Source of the DNA: Parahoeflea halophila
Lineage (GTDB): Bacteria > Pseudomonadota > Alphaproteobacteria > Rhizobiales > Rhizobiaceae
NCBI RefSeq assembly: GCF_900220985.1
Contig: NZ_OCPC01000003.1
Location: 372,001 to 436,000 of the forward strand
DNA length: 64,000 nucleotides
Direction: 5' to 3'
The notes under the pieces are model-generated. The model searched no databases and was not told where the DNA came from. It was given only the letters and a program-made list of their open reading frames with translations. Shown here piece by piece: positions 1-7,176 of this stretch (its first letter is position 1; every line of letters starts with the position of its first letter). The position numbers were made by a program, and so were the translations under genes.

Positions 1-1
1 G

Positions 2-544
2 GTCAAGATCAAGCCGCTGGCCGAAAGCCTGAAGCTGTCACGGACGAGCTTCTACTGGTTCTTCGACTCCCGTGCGTCTTTGCTGACAGCGCTTGCCGAC
101 ATGTGGGAGGCGCGCACCACCTCGCCGCTGACCAAGGCCGCGCGCGACTATGCCGAGACCGAAGCCGAAGCCGAAGCCATGCTCAACGTCATCGGCTGTT
201 TTCTCAAGCCTGAAACATTCGATGCCAAACTGGAATTTTCGATGCGCGGCTGGGGGCTGAAGGATCCGGCAATCATGGCTCGGATTGTCGAGGCCGACCG
301 TGTCCGGCTCGAAGCCCTGTGCGGAATGCTGGAGCGCTGGGGACACCCGCCGCAGGATGCCGATGTACGGGCGCGCACGATCTATCTTGTGCAGATCGGC
401 TACATCTCGATGCGGGTCGAAGAGAGCCTGGAAACCCGGGTGGCCCGGATTCCCAACTATGTCGAGGTTTATACCGGCCGCCCGCCCGAGCCCCGCGAGG
501 TGGTACGGTTCCGGGCGCGGTTCGGGTTAGGCAGCGGCACCTGA
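2..544 (+). CDS. TetR/AcrR family transcriptional regulator (5' truncated)
   Basis: The reading frame is open from base 2 and gives 180 residues before the stop. The first visible residues form the end of a helix-turn-helix (LAESLKLSRTSFYWFFDSR), with the typical TetR pattern of a small residue, S/T, then FYWFF before the ligand-binding helices. The rest is an alpha-helical domain too divergent for me to predict a ligand. About 20-30 N-terminal residues lie outside the window. No target operator can be identified; the downstream LysE-type exporter on the same strand is a possible target, which is inference from position only. The TTG at 80 is an internal codon, not the start. Confidence 0.85.
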   Translation, partial: VKIKPLAESLKLSRTSFYWFFDSRASLLTALADMWEARTTSPLTKAARDYAETEAEAEAMLNVIGCFLKPETFDAKLEFSMRGWGLKDPAIMARIVEADRVRLEALCGMLERWGHPPQDADVRARTIYLVQIGYISMRVEESLETRVARIPNYVEVYTGRPPEPREVVRFRARFGLGSGT

Positions 545-785
545 GATACTATGGCGCGATGCTGGATCTGATCCGATCGGCCGAGGACCGGCTCTTGGCG
601 GCGGCACGTCAGGTCAATATTCCCGCCTGCACCGGACCTGGACGCAGAACCGGTGAAGTCCTGCTCCGCCGGTAAATCACGGCAGAAATGCCCTCGCCGA
701 CAGAGTGCTTGTCGATCCGCGAGCAATTGACACGCACCGCCGGCTGCGGCCACTCTGCACGTGTTCGTCCCACCGGAGATCCCTC

Positions 786-1409
786 ATGAGCATCGAATTC
801 CTTCTGACAACGCTGATTGTCGTGCTGCTGCCCGGTACCGGAGTGATCTACACACGGGCTGCCGGGCTGACGCAGGGCGCACGTGCCGCGCTGCTTGCGG
901 CAACGGGATGTACGCTGGGGATCGTACCGCATGTGGCGGCGTCGATTGCAGGGCTGGCGGCGCTTTTGCATGCCAGCGCGCTGGCATTTCAGACGCTCAA
1001 ATATCTCGGAGTCATCTATCTGTTCTACATGGCGTGGCAGATGTGGCGAGATACCGGGGCGCTGAAGATTGATGGCGGCGACGGTCAAAGATGGCCGACG
1101 CAGTCCGGGCGCAAGATCATCAGCGCCGGGATCCTGCTCAATCTGCTCAATCCGAAACTGACGCTGTTCTTCCTCGCTTTCATGCCGCAATTCATCGACA
1201 GCGGCGCTGCAAATGCCAGCCTACAGGCACTCACTCTTGCCGGTGTGTTCATGGCAATGACCTTCATGGTGTTCGCACTCTACGGGCTGCTGGCGGCACA
1301 GGCGCGGGACCATGTGATTTCCCGCCCCAGGGTTCTGCGCATGGTAAAGCGGTCATTTGCTTCCCTGTTTGCCCTGATGGGGCTGCGTCTGGCGCTGGCG
1401 GGACGCTGA
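786..1409 (+). CDS. LysE/RhtB family amino-acid exporter
   Basis: The product is 207 residues with about six hydrophobic segments, the size and layout of the LysE/RhtB family of inner-membrane exporters of amino acids or homoserine lactones. It opens with MSIEFLLTTLIVVLLPGTGV, carrying the family's Pro-Gly in the first helix, and contains the conserved N-P-K in LLNLLNPKLTLFFLAF. I chose the ATG at 786 because that first membrane helix starts right behind it; the frame runs further upstream but that stretch is low in coding character. The substrate cannot be read from the sequence. It lies 240 bases downstream of the TetR-like gene on the same strand. Confidence 0.85.
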   Translation: MSIEFLLTTLIVVLLPGTGVIYTRAAGLTQGARAALLAATGCTLGIVPHVAASIAGLAALLHASALAFQTLKYLGVIYLFYMAWQMWRDTGALKIDGGDGQRWPTQSGRKIISAGILLNLLNPKLTLFFLAFMPQFIDSGAANASLQALTLAGVFMAMTFMVFALYGLLAAQARDHVISRPRVLRMVKRSFASLFALMGLRLALAGR

Positions 1410-1440
1410 GCCAGCGCTGCAAGGGGCGCAGACACGCAAA

Positions 1441-1465
1441 CGGCGGCGCCGAAGTGGCACCGCCG
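1441..1465. terminator. Stem-loop between convergent genes, possible bidirectional terminator
   Basis: A 10-base stem (CGGCGGCGCC paired with GGCACCGCCG, one G-T pair) with a 5-base loop lies between the ends of the LysE-type gene and the small minus-strand gene. A T run is lacking on the plus strand and is only three bases on the minus strand, so termination is plausible but not shown. Confidence 0.35.
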
Positions 1466-1501
1466 CACTCAATGGCGACTGTGAGGTCTTGATCAGACCG
1501 A

Positions 1502-1768
1502 TCAACCGGCCGGTTCTGCGTCAACTGTCGGGACGGTGACGGTTTCCTTTTCCATAACCACCTTGGGAACAAGAACTTCCTTTTCGGTGGTCCCGACTTC
1601 GACTTCGCCGGTCTGGACATCGAATTCCGGGGCCTGGCCGCCTTCGACGCTGACGTCGACATCGGGAAGGCGTGCCTCGCGGGTCTGATCAACATCAATG
1701 AAATAGAACGCGCCTGCGGCAATGACCACCGCTGCGAGGGAAAGTGCGACGACAGAACTGGTTTTCAT
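1502..1768 (-). CDS. Small membrane-anchored acidic hypothetical protein
   Basis: This is an 88-residue protein. Residues 1-25 (MKTSSVVALSLAAVVIAAGA...) form an uncleaved anchor or signal peptide. The remainder is acidic and rich in Val, Glu and Thr (DVDVSVEGG, GEVEVGTTEKE, MEKETVTVP), with no cysteines and no catalytic pattern. The ATG at 1768 is chosen because the hydrophobic segment begins just after it; an upstream in-frame codon at 1819 would add 17 residues of poor character. It is monocistronic and faces a 322-base gap that also serves sodB. I do not recognise the family; a periplasmic, peripheral-membrane role is inference from the anchor. Confidence 0.65.
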   Translation of the reverse strand: MKTSSVVALSLAAVVIAAGAFYFIDVDQTREARLPDVDVSVEGGQAPEFDVQTGEVEVGTTEKEVLVPKVVMEKETVTVPTVDAEPAG

Positions 1769-2091
1769 GTGTTTGTTCCTTCTGCTTGCTGCGTGTTGAC
1801 TTCTCAACAAAAGTCTCATGGCACCAACACCTGATCAGCAAAATGGTTCCCGTCTGACGTCAGGTGCGCACCTGCGGCACTGAGGTTTGCCGAACAGCCG
1901 CCGCGCTTGTGGCATGTCTTCCCAACGCGCCCCTGAAGCCGGATTCGGATGCGCGAACTGCCGGTCCAGAAGGCCGCTCGAAGGAACCTTTTTGACATGC
2001 CCCCGTTGCTTGGTTGCGATCGCGCGCCTATGTTCTGGCGACGCAGCGGAGACGTTCCGCCGCCCATCCAAATACCAAGAGGAGAGACGCC
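1769..2091. other. Intergenic region upstream of sodB (323 bases)
   Basis: This is a divergent spacer between the small anchored protein (minus) and sodB (plus). A TTGACA hexamer at 1992-1997 fits a -35 box, but the hexamer 17 bases downstream (TGCGAT) is a poor -10, so I do not call a promoter. A strong ribosome-binding site (AAGAGGAGAG, about 2075-2088) precedes the sodB start. I see no further gene. Confidence 0.5.
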
Positions 2092-2694
2092 ATGGCCCTC
2101 GAATTGCCAAGCCTGCCTTACGACTATGACGCCCTTGCGCCCTACATGTCGCGCGAGACGCTTGAGTTTCACCACGACAAGCACCATCAGGCCTATGTCA
2201 CCAAGGGCAACGAGCTGCTCGAAGGCAGCGCGCACGCCAACAAGTCTCTCGAAGAGATCTGCAAGGCAGCCTATGACGAAAAGAACGCCGGGCTGATCAA
2301 CAACGTCGGCCAGCATTACAACCATCTGCATTTCTGGCAGTGGATGAAAAAGGGCGGCGGCGGCTCCAAGATGCCCGGTTCGCTCGAGAAGGCGATCAAC
2401 TCCGATCTCGGCGGCTTCGACAAGTTTCGCTCGGACTTCGTCGCCGCCGGCGTCGGCCAGTTCGGCTCGGGCTGGGCCTGGCTCGCCGTCAAGAATGGCA
2501 AGCTCCAAATCATGAAGACGCCGAATGGTGAAAACCCCCTGATGCACGGCGCTTCCCCGGTTCTGGGTTGCGACGTGTGGGAGCACAGCTACTACATCGA
2601 CTACCGCAACGCGCGGCCGAAATATCTCGAGGCGTTCGTCGACAATCTGATCAACTGGGATCATGTCGCCGAAATGTACGAAAAGGCGGTCTGA
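2092..2694 (+). CDS. sodB: Superoxide dismutase, Fe/Mn family
   Basis: The enzyme dismutates superoxide to oxygen and hydrogen peroxide in the cytoplasm. The 200-residue length is normal. The metal ligands are visible: H27 in FHHDKHHQAY, H78 in the NHLHFW motif, and D161 and H165 in GCDVWEHSYYIDY. Whether the metal is iron or manganese cannot be settled by eye. The start at 2092 sits behind a strong AGGAGAG ribosome-binding site and matches the family N-terminus (LPSLPYDYDALAPYMS). The gene is monocistronic, with a hairpin plus T-run 30 bases after the stop. It is followed by two c-type cytochrome genes on the same strand. Confidence 0.97.
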   Translation: MALELPSLPYDYDALAPYMSRETLEFHHDKHHQAYVTKGNELLEGSAHANKSLEEICKAAYDEKNAGLINNVGQHYNHLHFWQWMKKGGGGSKMPGSLEKAINSDLGGFDKFRSDFVAAGVGQFGSGWAWLAVKNGKLQIMKTPNGENPLMHGASPVLGCDVWEHSYYIDYRNARPKYLEAFVDNLINWDHVAEMYEKAV

Positions 2695-2723
2695 TCCGCC
2701 CCTCGTTCCTGCCGAGAGGCTTG

Positions 2724-2753
2724 AAACCCGGTGCCCCGCGCGCCGGGTTTTTT
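2724..2753 (+). terminator. Rho-independent terminator of sodB
   Basis: A perfect 8-base stem (AAACCCGG and CCGGGTTT) with an 11-base GC-rich loop is followed by further T residues, giving six T in a row, 30 bases after the sodB stop codon. Confidence 0.85.
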
Positions 2754-2891
2754 CGTGCCGGGTTTCCTGCTCCGGCGCACTGAACAGCGAAACAGACTGT
2801 TCACAAATTTTTGACTTCCCTGACAAGTCCTGCATGCAATCATGCGCCGGGGCAACCTATCAATATGATCAACCGCTCAGGGAGAAGCTTC

Positions 2892-3338
2892 ATGAAATTC
2901 CGGACTTTGTTTGCCGCAGCCGTAATCGGCGCCGCGGGTTTCGCACCGGCAATTGCTGCCGATGAGCCGCAGGTGGTTCGCCAGGAAATGATGAAGAAGG
3001 TTGGCGGCGCCACGGGAGCCATGGCCAAAATGGTCAAGGGTGAAAGTGATTTTGACGCCGATGCGACGCTTGCCGCGCTGACCACGCTGAGCGAAGTTGC
3101 CGCCGGCATCGGCGAATACTTCCCGGAAGGGTCGGAGACCGGATTTGAAACCGAGGCGGCACCGGCGATCTGGTCGGACCGGGCAGGTTTTGAAGCCAAG
3201 TTAGCCGCCTTCAAGGCCGATGCCGATGCTGCCGTGGCCGCAGCACCCGCCGATCTGGACGGTCTGAAGGCCGTATTCGGACCGCTGACCAAGAACTGCA
3301 GCAGCTGCCACGAGACCTATCGCCTTAAGAAGAGCTGA
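2892..3338 (+). CDS. cycP: Cytochrome c' (periplasmic)
   Basis: The product is 148 residues. The first 22 or so (MKFRTLFAAAVIGAAGF..., ending AIAA before D) are a Sec signal peptide. The single heme site C136-S-S-C139-H140 is at the extreme C-terminus, followed by ETYRLKKS; this placement in a four-helix protein is diagnostic of cytochrome c'. Family members bind NO and CO and protect against nitrosative stress, or shuttle electrons in the periplasm. The ATG at 2892 is preceded by a GGGAGAAG ribosome-binding site and by the signal peptide logic. The next gene, a diheme cytochrome, starts 40 bases downstream, suggesting an operon. Confidence 0.92.
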   Translation: MKFRTLFAAAVIGAAGFAPAIAADEPQVVRQEMMKKVGGATGAMAKMVKGESDFDADATLAALTTLSEVAAGIGEYFPEGSETGFETEAAPAIWSDRAGFEAKLAAFKADADAAVAAAPADLDGLKAVFGPLTKNCSSCHETYRLKKS

Positions 3339-3378
3339 TGAGCCAAGGCGTAATTTCGACCACACTTGGGCGCCGGTC

Positions 3379-4302
3379 GTGAAACGGCTGGCGCTTGGCC
3401 TTGGCCTTGCGGCCATTGCCGGCGCGGGCGTCGGCCTGTTGTTGACGGCGCCCCGGCCTGTAGCGTCGGAGCGGCTGGAAGTGATCGCGGCACTTGAAGG
3501 AGATGCGGCAGCGGGCGAAACCCTGTTCTGGGCCGGCGGCTGTGCTTCCTGCCATGCCGCCCCGGGCGCGGAAGATGACGCCCGGCTGGTGATGTCGGGG
3601 GGTGTGAAACTGACCAGCGACTTCGGCACCTTCGTCGCGCCAAACATCTCTCCCGACCCCGATGCCGGCATCGGCGAGTGGTCGGTGACCGATTTTGCCA
3701 ATGCCATGCTCGCAGGCGTATCGCCGCGCGGTCAGCATTACTATCCTGCTTTTCCCTACACCTCCTACACACGGATGTCGGACCGCGACATCGCGGACCT
3801 TTTTGCCTTCATGCAGACGCTGCCGGTAAGCCAGGTCGCTTCGCTGCCGCACGAAGTCGGATTTCCGTTCAATATCCGTCGGGCACTAGGCGGCTGGAAG
3901 CTTCTGTTCTTCACTGAGGAGCCACGCGTAACGCCTGCCGAGGCCGATACGCAGATCGCGCGCGGGCAATATCTGGTCGAGGGCCCGGGCCATTGCGGCG
4001 AGTGCCACACGCCGCGCAACCCGATCGGCGGCTTTGTCTCAGATGCCTGGTTGGCGGGCGCCCACAACCCGGAAGGCGAAGGCGTGATCCCCAATCTGAC
4101 GCCAGGCGGAAAATCGATCCGCAGCTGGAGCGCCGGCGACATCGCCTATTATCTCGAAAGCGGCTTCACGCCGGATTTCGACAGCGTCGGCGGGTCTATG
4201 GTGGATGTACAGAAGAACATGGCGCAACTGACGAGCGGCGACCGCAATGCGATCGCTGCCTATCTCAAGGCCCTGCCCGAACGGGCCAATGGCTGGGAGT
4301 GA
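3379..4302 (+). CDS. Diheme cytochrome c
   Basis: The product is 307 residues starting at GTG. Residues 1-25 are hydrophobic (ALGLGLAAIAGAGVGLLLTA), a signal peptide or anchor. Heme site one is C55-A-S-C58-H59; heme site two (CGECH in GPGHCGECHTPRNP) is near residue 205. Two cytochrome c domains of this spacing resemble the cytochrome subunits of periplasmic dehydrogenases, for example those paired with alcohol, gluconate or aldehyde oxidoreductases, but no dehydrogenase partner is encoded next to it. It probably forms an operon with the cytochrome c' gene 40 bases upstream and may be its electron partner; that is inference. Confidence 0.88.
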   Translation: MKRLALGLGLAAIAGAGVGLLLTAPRPVASERLEVIAALEGDAAAGETLFWAGGCASCHAAPGAEDDARLVMSGGVKLTSDFGTFVAPNISPDPDAGIGEWSVTDFANAMLAGVSPRGQHYYPAFPYTSYTRMSDRDIADLFAFMQTLPVSQVASLPHEVGFPFNIRRALGGWKLLFFTEEPRVTPAEADTQIARGQYLVEGPGHCGECHTPRNPIGGFVSDAWLAGAHNPEGEGVIPNLTPGGKSIRSWSAGDIAYYLESGFTPDFDSVGGSMVDVQKNMAQLTSGDRNAIAAYLKALPERANGWE

Positions 4303-4340
4303 GTGGCAGCCGAAATGACCGGCCGCCAGACTGCGAGCCG

Positions 4341-5435
4341 TTACTGGGTGAGCCGTGAGGCGACCGTAGAAGCCTGCCTGCCGATGCTTTCGAAGGCGGC
4401 AATCAGAGCGGCGCTGCTGTTGGCATCATAGAAGTGATCGGCGCTGCTTGCACAGTAGGCAAGCAATTGCTTGCCTCGGGTCGGCGCTGCAAAGGCGACC
4501 GTGTAGATCTCGATGCCTTCGTCCTTGGCTTCGTCACACAGCAGTTTCGTCGAGGAATCGGCGGAGTTGTAGTTGTTGTCACCGTCCGTCATGAAGACGA
4601 TGAACTTCTGCGGTTCTTCGCCTGACTTCTTCTCGTGCTTCTTGTCTTCCTTTTCGGAGCTGAGCTTCTTCAGAGCCCAGTTGAACGCCTCGGTGGAATC
4701 GGTACCGCCGGATGCCGGAAGTGCGTTGACGAAGTCGCGGGTCTTCTTCGGCTTCCAGTGCAGGTTCTGGTACCCTGTCATGTAGGTGCTGTAGCTGGAA
4801 GCGCCCAGACGCACATATTTGCGCTTGGGATCAGCCGTCTCAAACTGGCTGATGAGGTTGCCGACCGCTGTCTTGAGCACGTCGATCTTGCGCTGCCCGT
4901 CGAGGTCCCAGTCCATCGAGCCGGAGCGGTCCAGCACCAGCGCCATGGAAAGTGCACCCTGTGCTGCCGCGGTGGAGGCACTTTGGGACTTGCCGACGAC
5001 ACCGACACGCAGGCTCTCCTTCCCCATCAACCGTGCCAGTGGCGTGACCGTCTGGGTGCCCGTCAGGGAAATCGCCACCGTCCAGACCGTGGTGCCATCA
5101 TCTTCAACAGGGGTTATGGTGATGGTAGGGTCGACCTTCATGTCGGCAAACACCGGCATGTCCTCTTTCATCTGGCCTTCGAGAAAGGTGGCGGCGAATG
5201 CCCGTGCCTCTTCCAAGGTGAGGTCCTCTTCCTGGCTCAGCCGCGTGGAGGTTGCCAGCGCAGCGCTGTCGACCGCGTTCTGCATCCGGGTCTTCATCGA
5301 CATTGCATTGGTGGTATCGAGGGCGAGACTGGCCGCAACCACCGCCACAGGAAGGGTCAAGCTCAGCATGATGGCAAAGTTGCCGTCATTGTTGCTCAAC
5401 AATTCCCTGAATTTCCTGATCGATGAATTGGTCAT
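4341..5435 (-). CDS. TadG-like pilus-associated protein with von Willebrand A domain (copy 1)
   Basis: The product is 364 residues. An N-terminal TadE/TadG-like segment (NNDGNFAIMLSLTLPVAVVA, residues 15-34) provides the membrane helix typical of pilus-assembly TadG proteins. A von Willebrand A domain follows, with the MIDAS metal site D169-R-S-G-S173 in LVLDRSGSMDWD and the later TDGDNNYN motif. The C-terminus ends in AFESIGRQASTVASRLTQ. A closely similar paralogue lies 335 bases upstream on the same strand. No other tad or flp gene (cpaB, rcpA, tadA, tadB, tadC, flp) is near, so a pilus role is family knowledge rather than local evidence. The protein probably faces the periplasm or cell surface. 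Confidence 0.85.
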   Translation of the reverse strand: MTNSSIRKFRELLSNNDGNFAIMLSLTLPVAVVAASLALDTTNAMSMKTRMQNAVDSAALATSTRLSQEEDLTLEEARAFAATFLEGQMKEDMPVFADMKVDPTITITPVEDDGTTVWTVAISLTGTQTVTPLARLMGKESLRVGVVGKSQSASTAAAQGALSMALVLDRSGSMDWDLDGQRKIDVLKTAVGNLISQFETADPKRKYVRLGASSYSTYMTGYQNLHWKPKKTRDFVNALPASGGTDSTEAFNWALKKLSSEKEDKKHEKKSGEEPQKFIVFMTDGDNNYNSADSSTKLLCDEAKDEGIEIYTVAFAAPTRGKQLLAYCASSADHFYDANSSAALIAAFESIGRQASTVASRLTQ

Positions 5436-5770
5436 TTCGTGATCCTGACTTTTCTGTCGCTCATGACAGCAACAAATACATCGGAACCCACCAGCGTTGC
5501 CTTAAACCAGACGCTCAAATTTTATGAATTACCAAATTGGTGCAGGAACGAGGCGGATTCCACCATCAGCCGGGCAAATTTACCCCTTCTGGCACAGCGG
5601 CATCACTCCCGCAGCGGTGAAGACGAGGTCAATCCTGTCTTGGGGCAGTGCCTGATACTCCGCGGGCTGCTTCACCGCTGTACCGGAACAAGATTAAAGC
5701 CGCGCAACCCGGAGGTTGGCGGCCTTGGTGGTACAAGACTTGTTGTGACTCTACCGGGCCGTTTCATTCA
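5436..5770. other. Spacer between the two VWA genes (335 bases)
   Basis: This stretch separates the stop of the upstream VWA gene from the start of the downstream one. It is AT-richer than its surroundings near 5500-5580, which would suit a promoter for copy 1. I see no gene, no clear terminator and no palindrome in it. Confidence 0.4.
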
Positions 5771-6991
5771 TCAATCGGTCAGGCGGGTGACAAGCTTGAC
5801 CGCCTCCTCGCCGATATCCTTGAAGGCCTGCTTGAGCTCGTCCGCACTGTCGGCAGTGTAGTAGAATCCACTTCCCGAGGCGCAGGAACTCAGTAGCTGC
5901 TTGCCCCGGTCCGGCGCCTGGAATGCGACGGTGAAGATCATCACGCCCTTGTTTTTCGCCTTGGTGCAATACTTTAGTGTCTGGCTATCGGCATAGTTGT
6001 TCCAGTAGGACGACCCGGTCGAGTTTTCGCCGTCTGTCATGAAGACGATGAAGGTCGAGGGAACCTTGGAACCGTTCCTCGAGTAATGCGCATTGATCTC
6101 GGTGCTGTCGGTGACCTGCTCGTAGGCCCATCTCATGGCGTCTTCCGAGTTCGTGCCTCCGGTGGCTTCGAGCGCGTTGGCAAAATCCATTACGTCAGAT
6201 TTGGTCCAGGAAATCCTCTGCTTGTCGGAATTCCTGGTTTCGGAATTGTAGGCGACCGCACCCATACGGGCGTATTCGTCCGTGGGATCAGACTCTTCGA
6301 TATGTGCGGTCAGATCGGCAACGGCTTCCTTGAGAACGTCGATCTTGGGGACATCCGTCTCGACTTTCTTGGTTCCGCACTGATAGGTCTTGCGTCTCCA
6401 ACCATAACGGTGATCGTACACCCATCTCCGGCAATATTTTGGAACAACCTCGGTCGTCGTCCGGCCCGACGACCAGTCCATCGAGCCGGAGCGGTCGAGC
6501 ACCAGCATCATGGAGAGCGGGTTTGAACCGTCACGCGCGGATGCGGAAGTGCCATTGATGGTCACATCAATGGTTTCCCTGCCGGCAAAGCGGCCCATGA
6601 CCGACGATCTTTGCGAACCGACAGCGGTCACATCCACCTTCCAGACAGTCTTCTTGCCGCTTCCCGTCTTGCTCAGGGTGACGGACGGTGTGGCGGAGAA
6701 GCCATCAAATGCAGCGGCATCGCCTGAAATCTGCGCGGTGAAGAAATCTGTCGCATAATCGACGGCTTCACTCTCGACGATGTTCTCTTCAGCCAACTGG
6801 CTGGCGGTCGCAAGCGCGGCACTGTCAGCTGCATTCTGCAGCCGAACCTTCATTGAAAGCGCGTTGCTCGTGTCAAGTGCGAGACTTCCGGCAACGATAA
6901 GTACAGGGGTCAGCAATGCCGTGAGCATGGCAAAATTGCCATCGTCGGCCCGAAGAATGTTTCCGATCTTCATGATCGTCGATTTAAACAT
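5771..6991 (-). CDS. TadG-like pilus-associated protein with von Willebrand A domain (copy 2)
   Basis: The product is 406 residues. It aligns with its neighbour throughout: DDGNFAMLTALLTPVLIVAG (membrane helix at 16-35), the MIDAS site D166-R-S-G-S170, MTDGENSTGSS, and a matching C-terminal motif (AFKDIGEEAVKLVTRLTD). Unlike copy 1 it carries an insert of about 40 residues just after the MIDAS loop, rich in Arg, Tyr and Trp, with two cysteines (C187 and C205) that could form a disulfide. I chose the ATG at 6991 because GGAG lies seven bases upstream and because it puts DGNF at residue 17, exactly as in copy 1; starts at 7009 and 6973 are also in frame. Tandem duplication is the likely origin. 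Confidence 0.85.
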   Translation of the reverse strand: MFKSTIMKIGNILRADDGNFAMLTALLTPVLIVAGSLALDTSNALSMKVRLQNAADSAALATASQLAEENIVESEAVDYATDFFTAQISGDAAAFDGFSATPSVTLSKTGSGKKTVWKVDVTAVGSQRSSVMGRFAGRETIDVTINGTSASARDGSNPLSMMLVLDRSGSMDWSSGRTTTEVVPKYCRRWVYDHRYGWRRKTYQCGTKKVETDVPKIDVLKEAVADLTAHIEESDPTDEYARMGAVAYNSETRNSDKQRISWTKSDVMDFANALEATGGTNSEDAMRWAYEQVTDSTEINAHYSRNGSKVPSTFIVFMTDGENSTGSSYWNNYADSQTLKYCTKAKNKGVMIFTVAFQAPDRGKQLLSSCASGSGFYYTADSADELKQAFKDIGEEAVKLVTRLTD

Positions 6992-7176
6992 TCGTAGACT
7001 CCACATCATTGGAATACGATGCGGACAAATCTAGGCGCCAGTCATGAGGATTTGCTTAAGGCGGTAGGTAAAGCTTTCACAAATATCGCCGGGAAGTCCA
7101 GGTCCTGTGGACAGTCATGGTTGCGGTGGACGCAACCCAAAGGACCGACCTCCCGTCCAATATTGTCCAGTCCGCC

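Noticed and set aside
4341-7009. Tad/Flp pilus locus
   Set aside because: Only TadG-like proteins are present; no tadA, tadB/C, rcpA, cpaB or flp genes accompany them.
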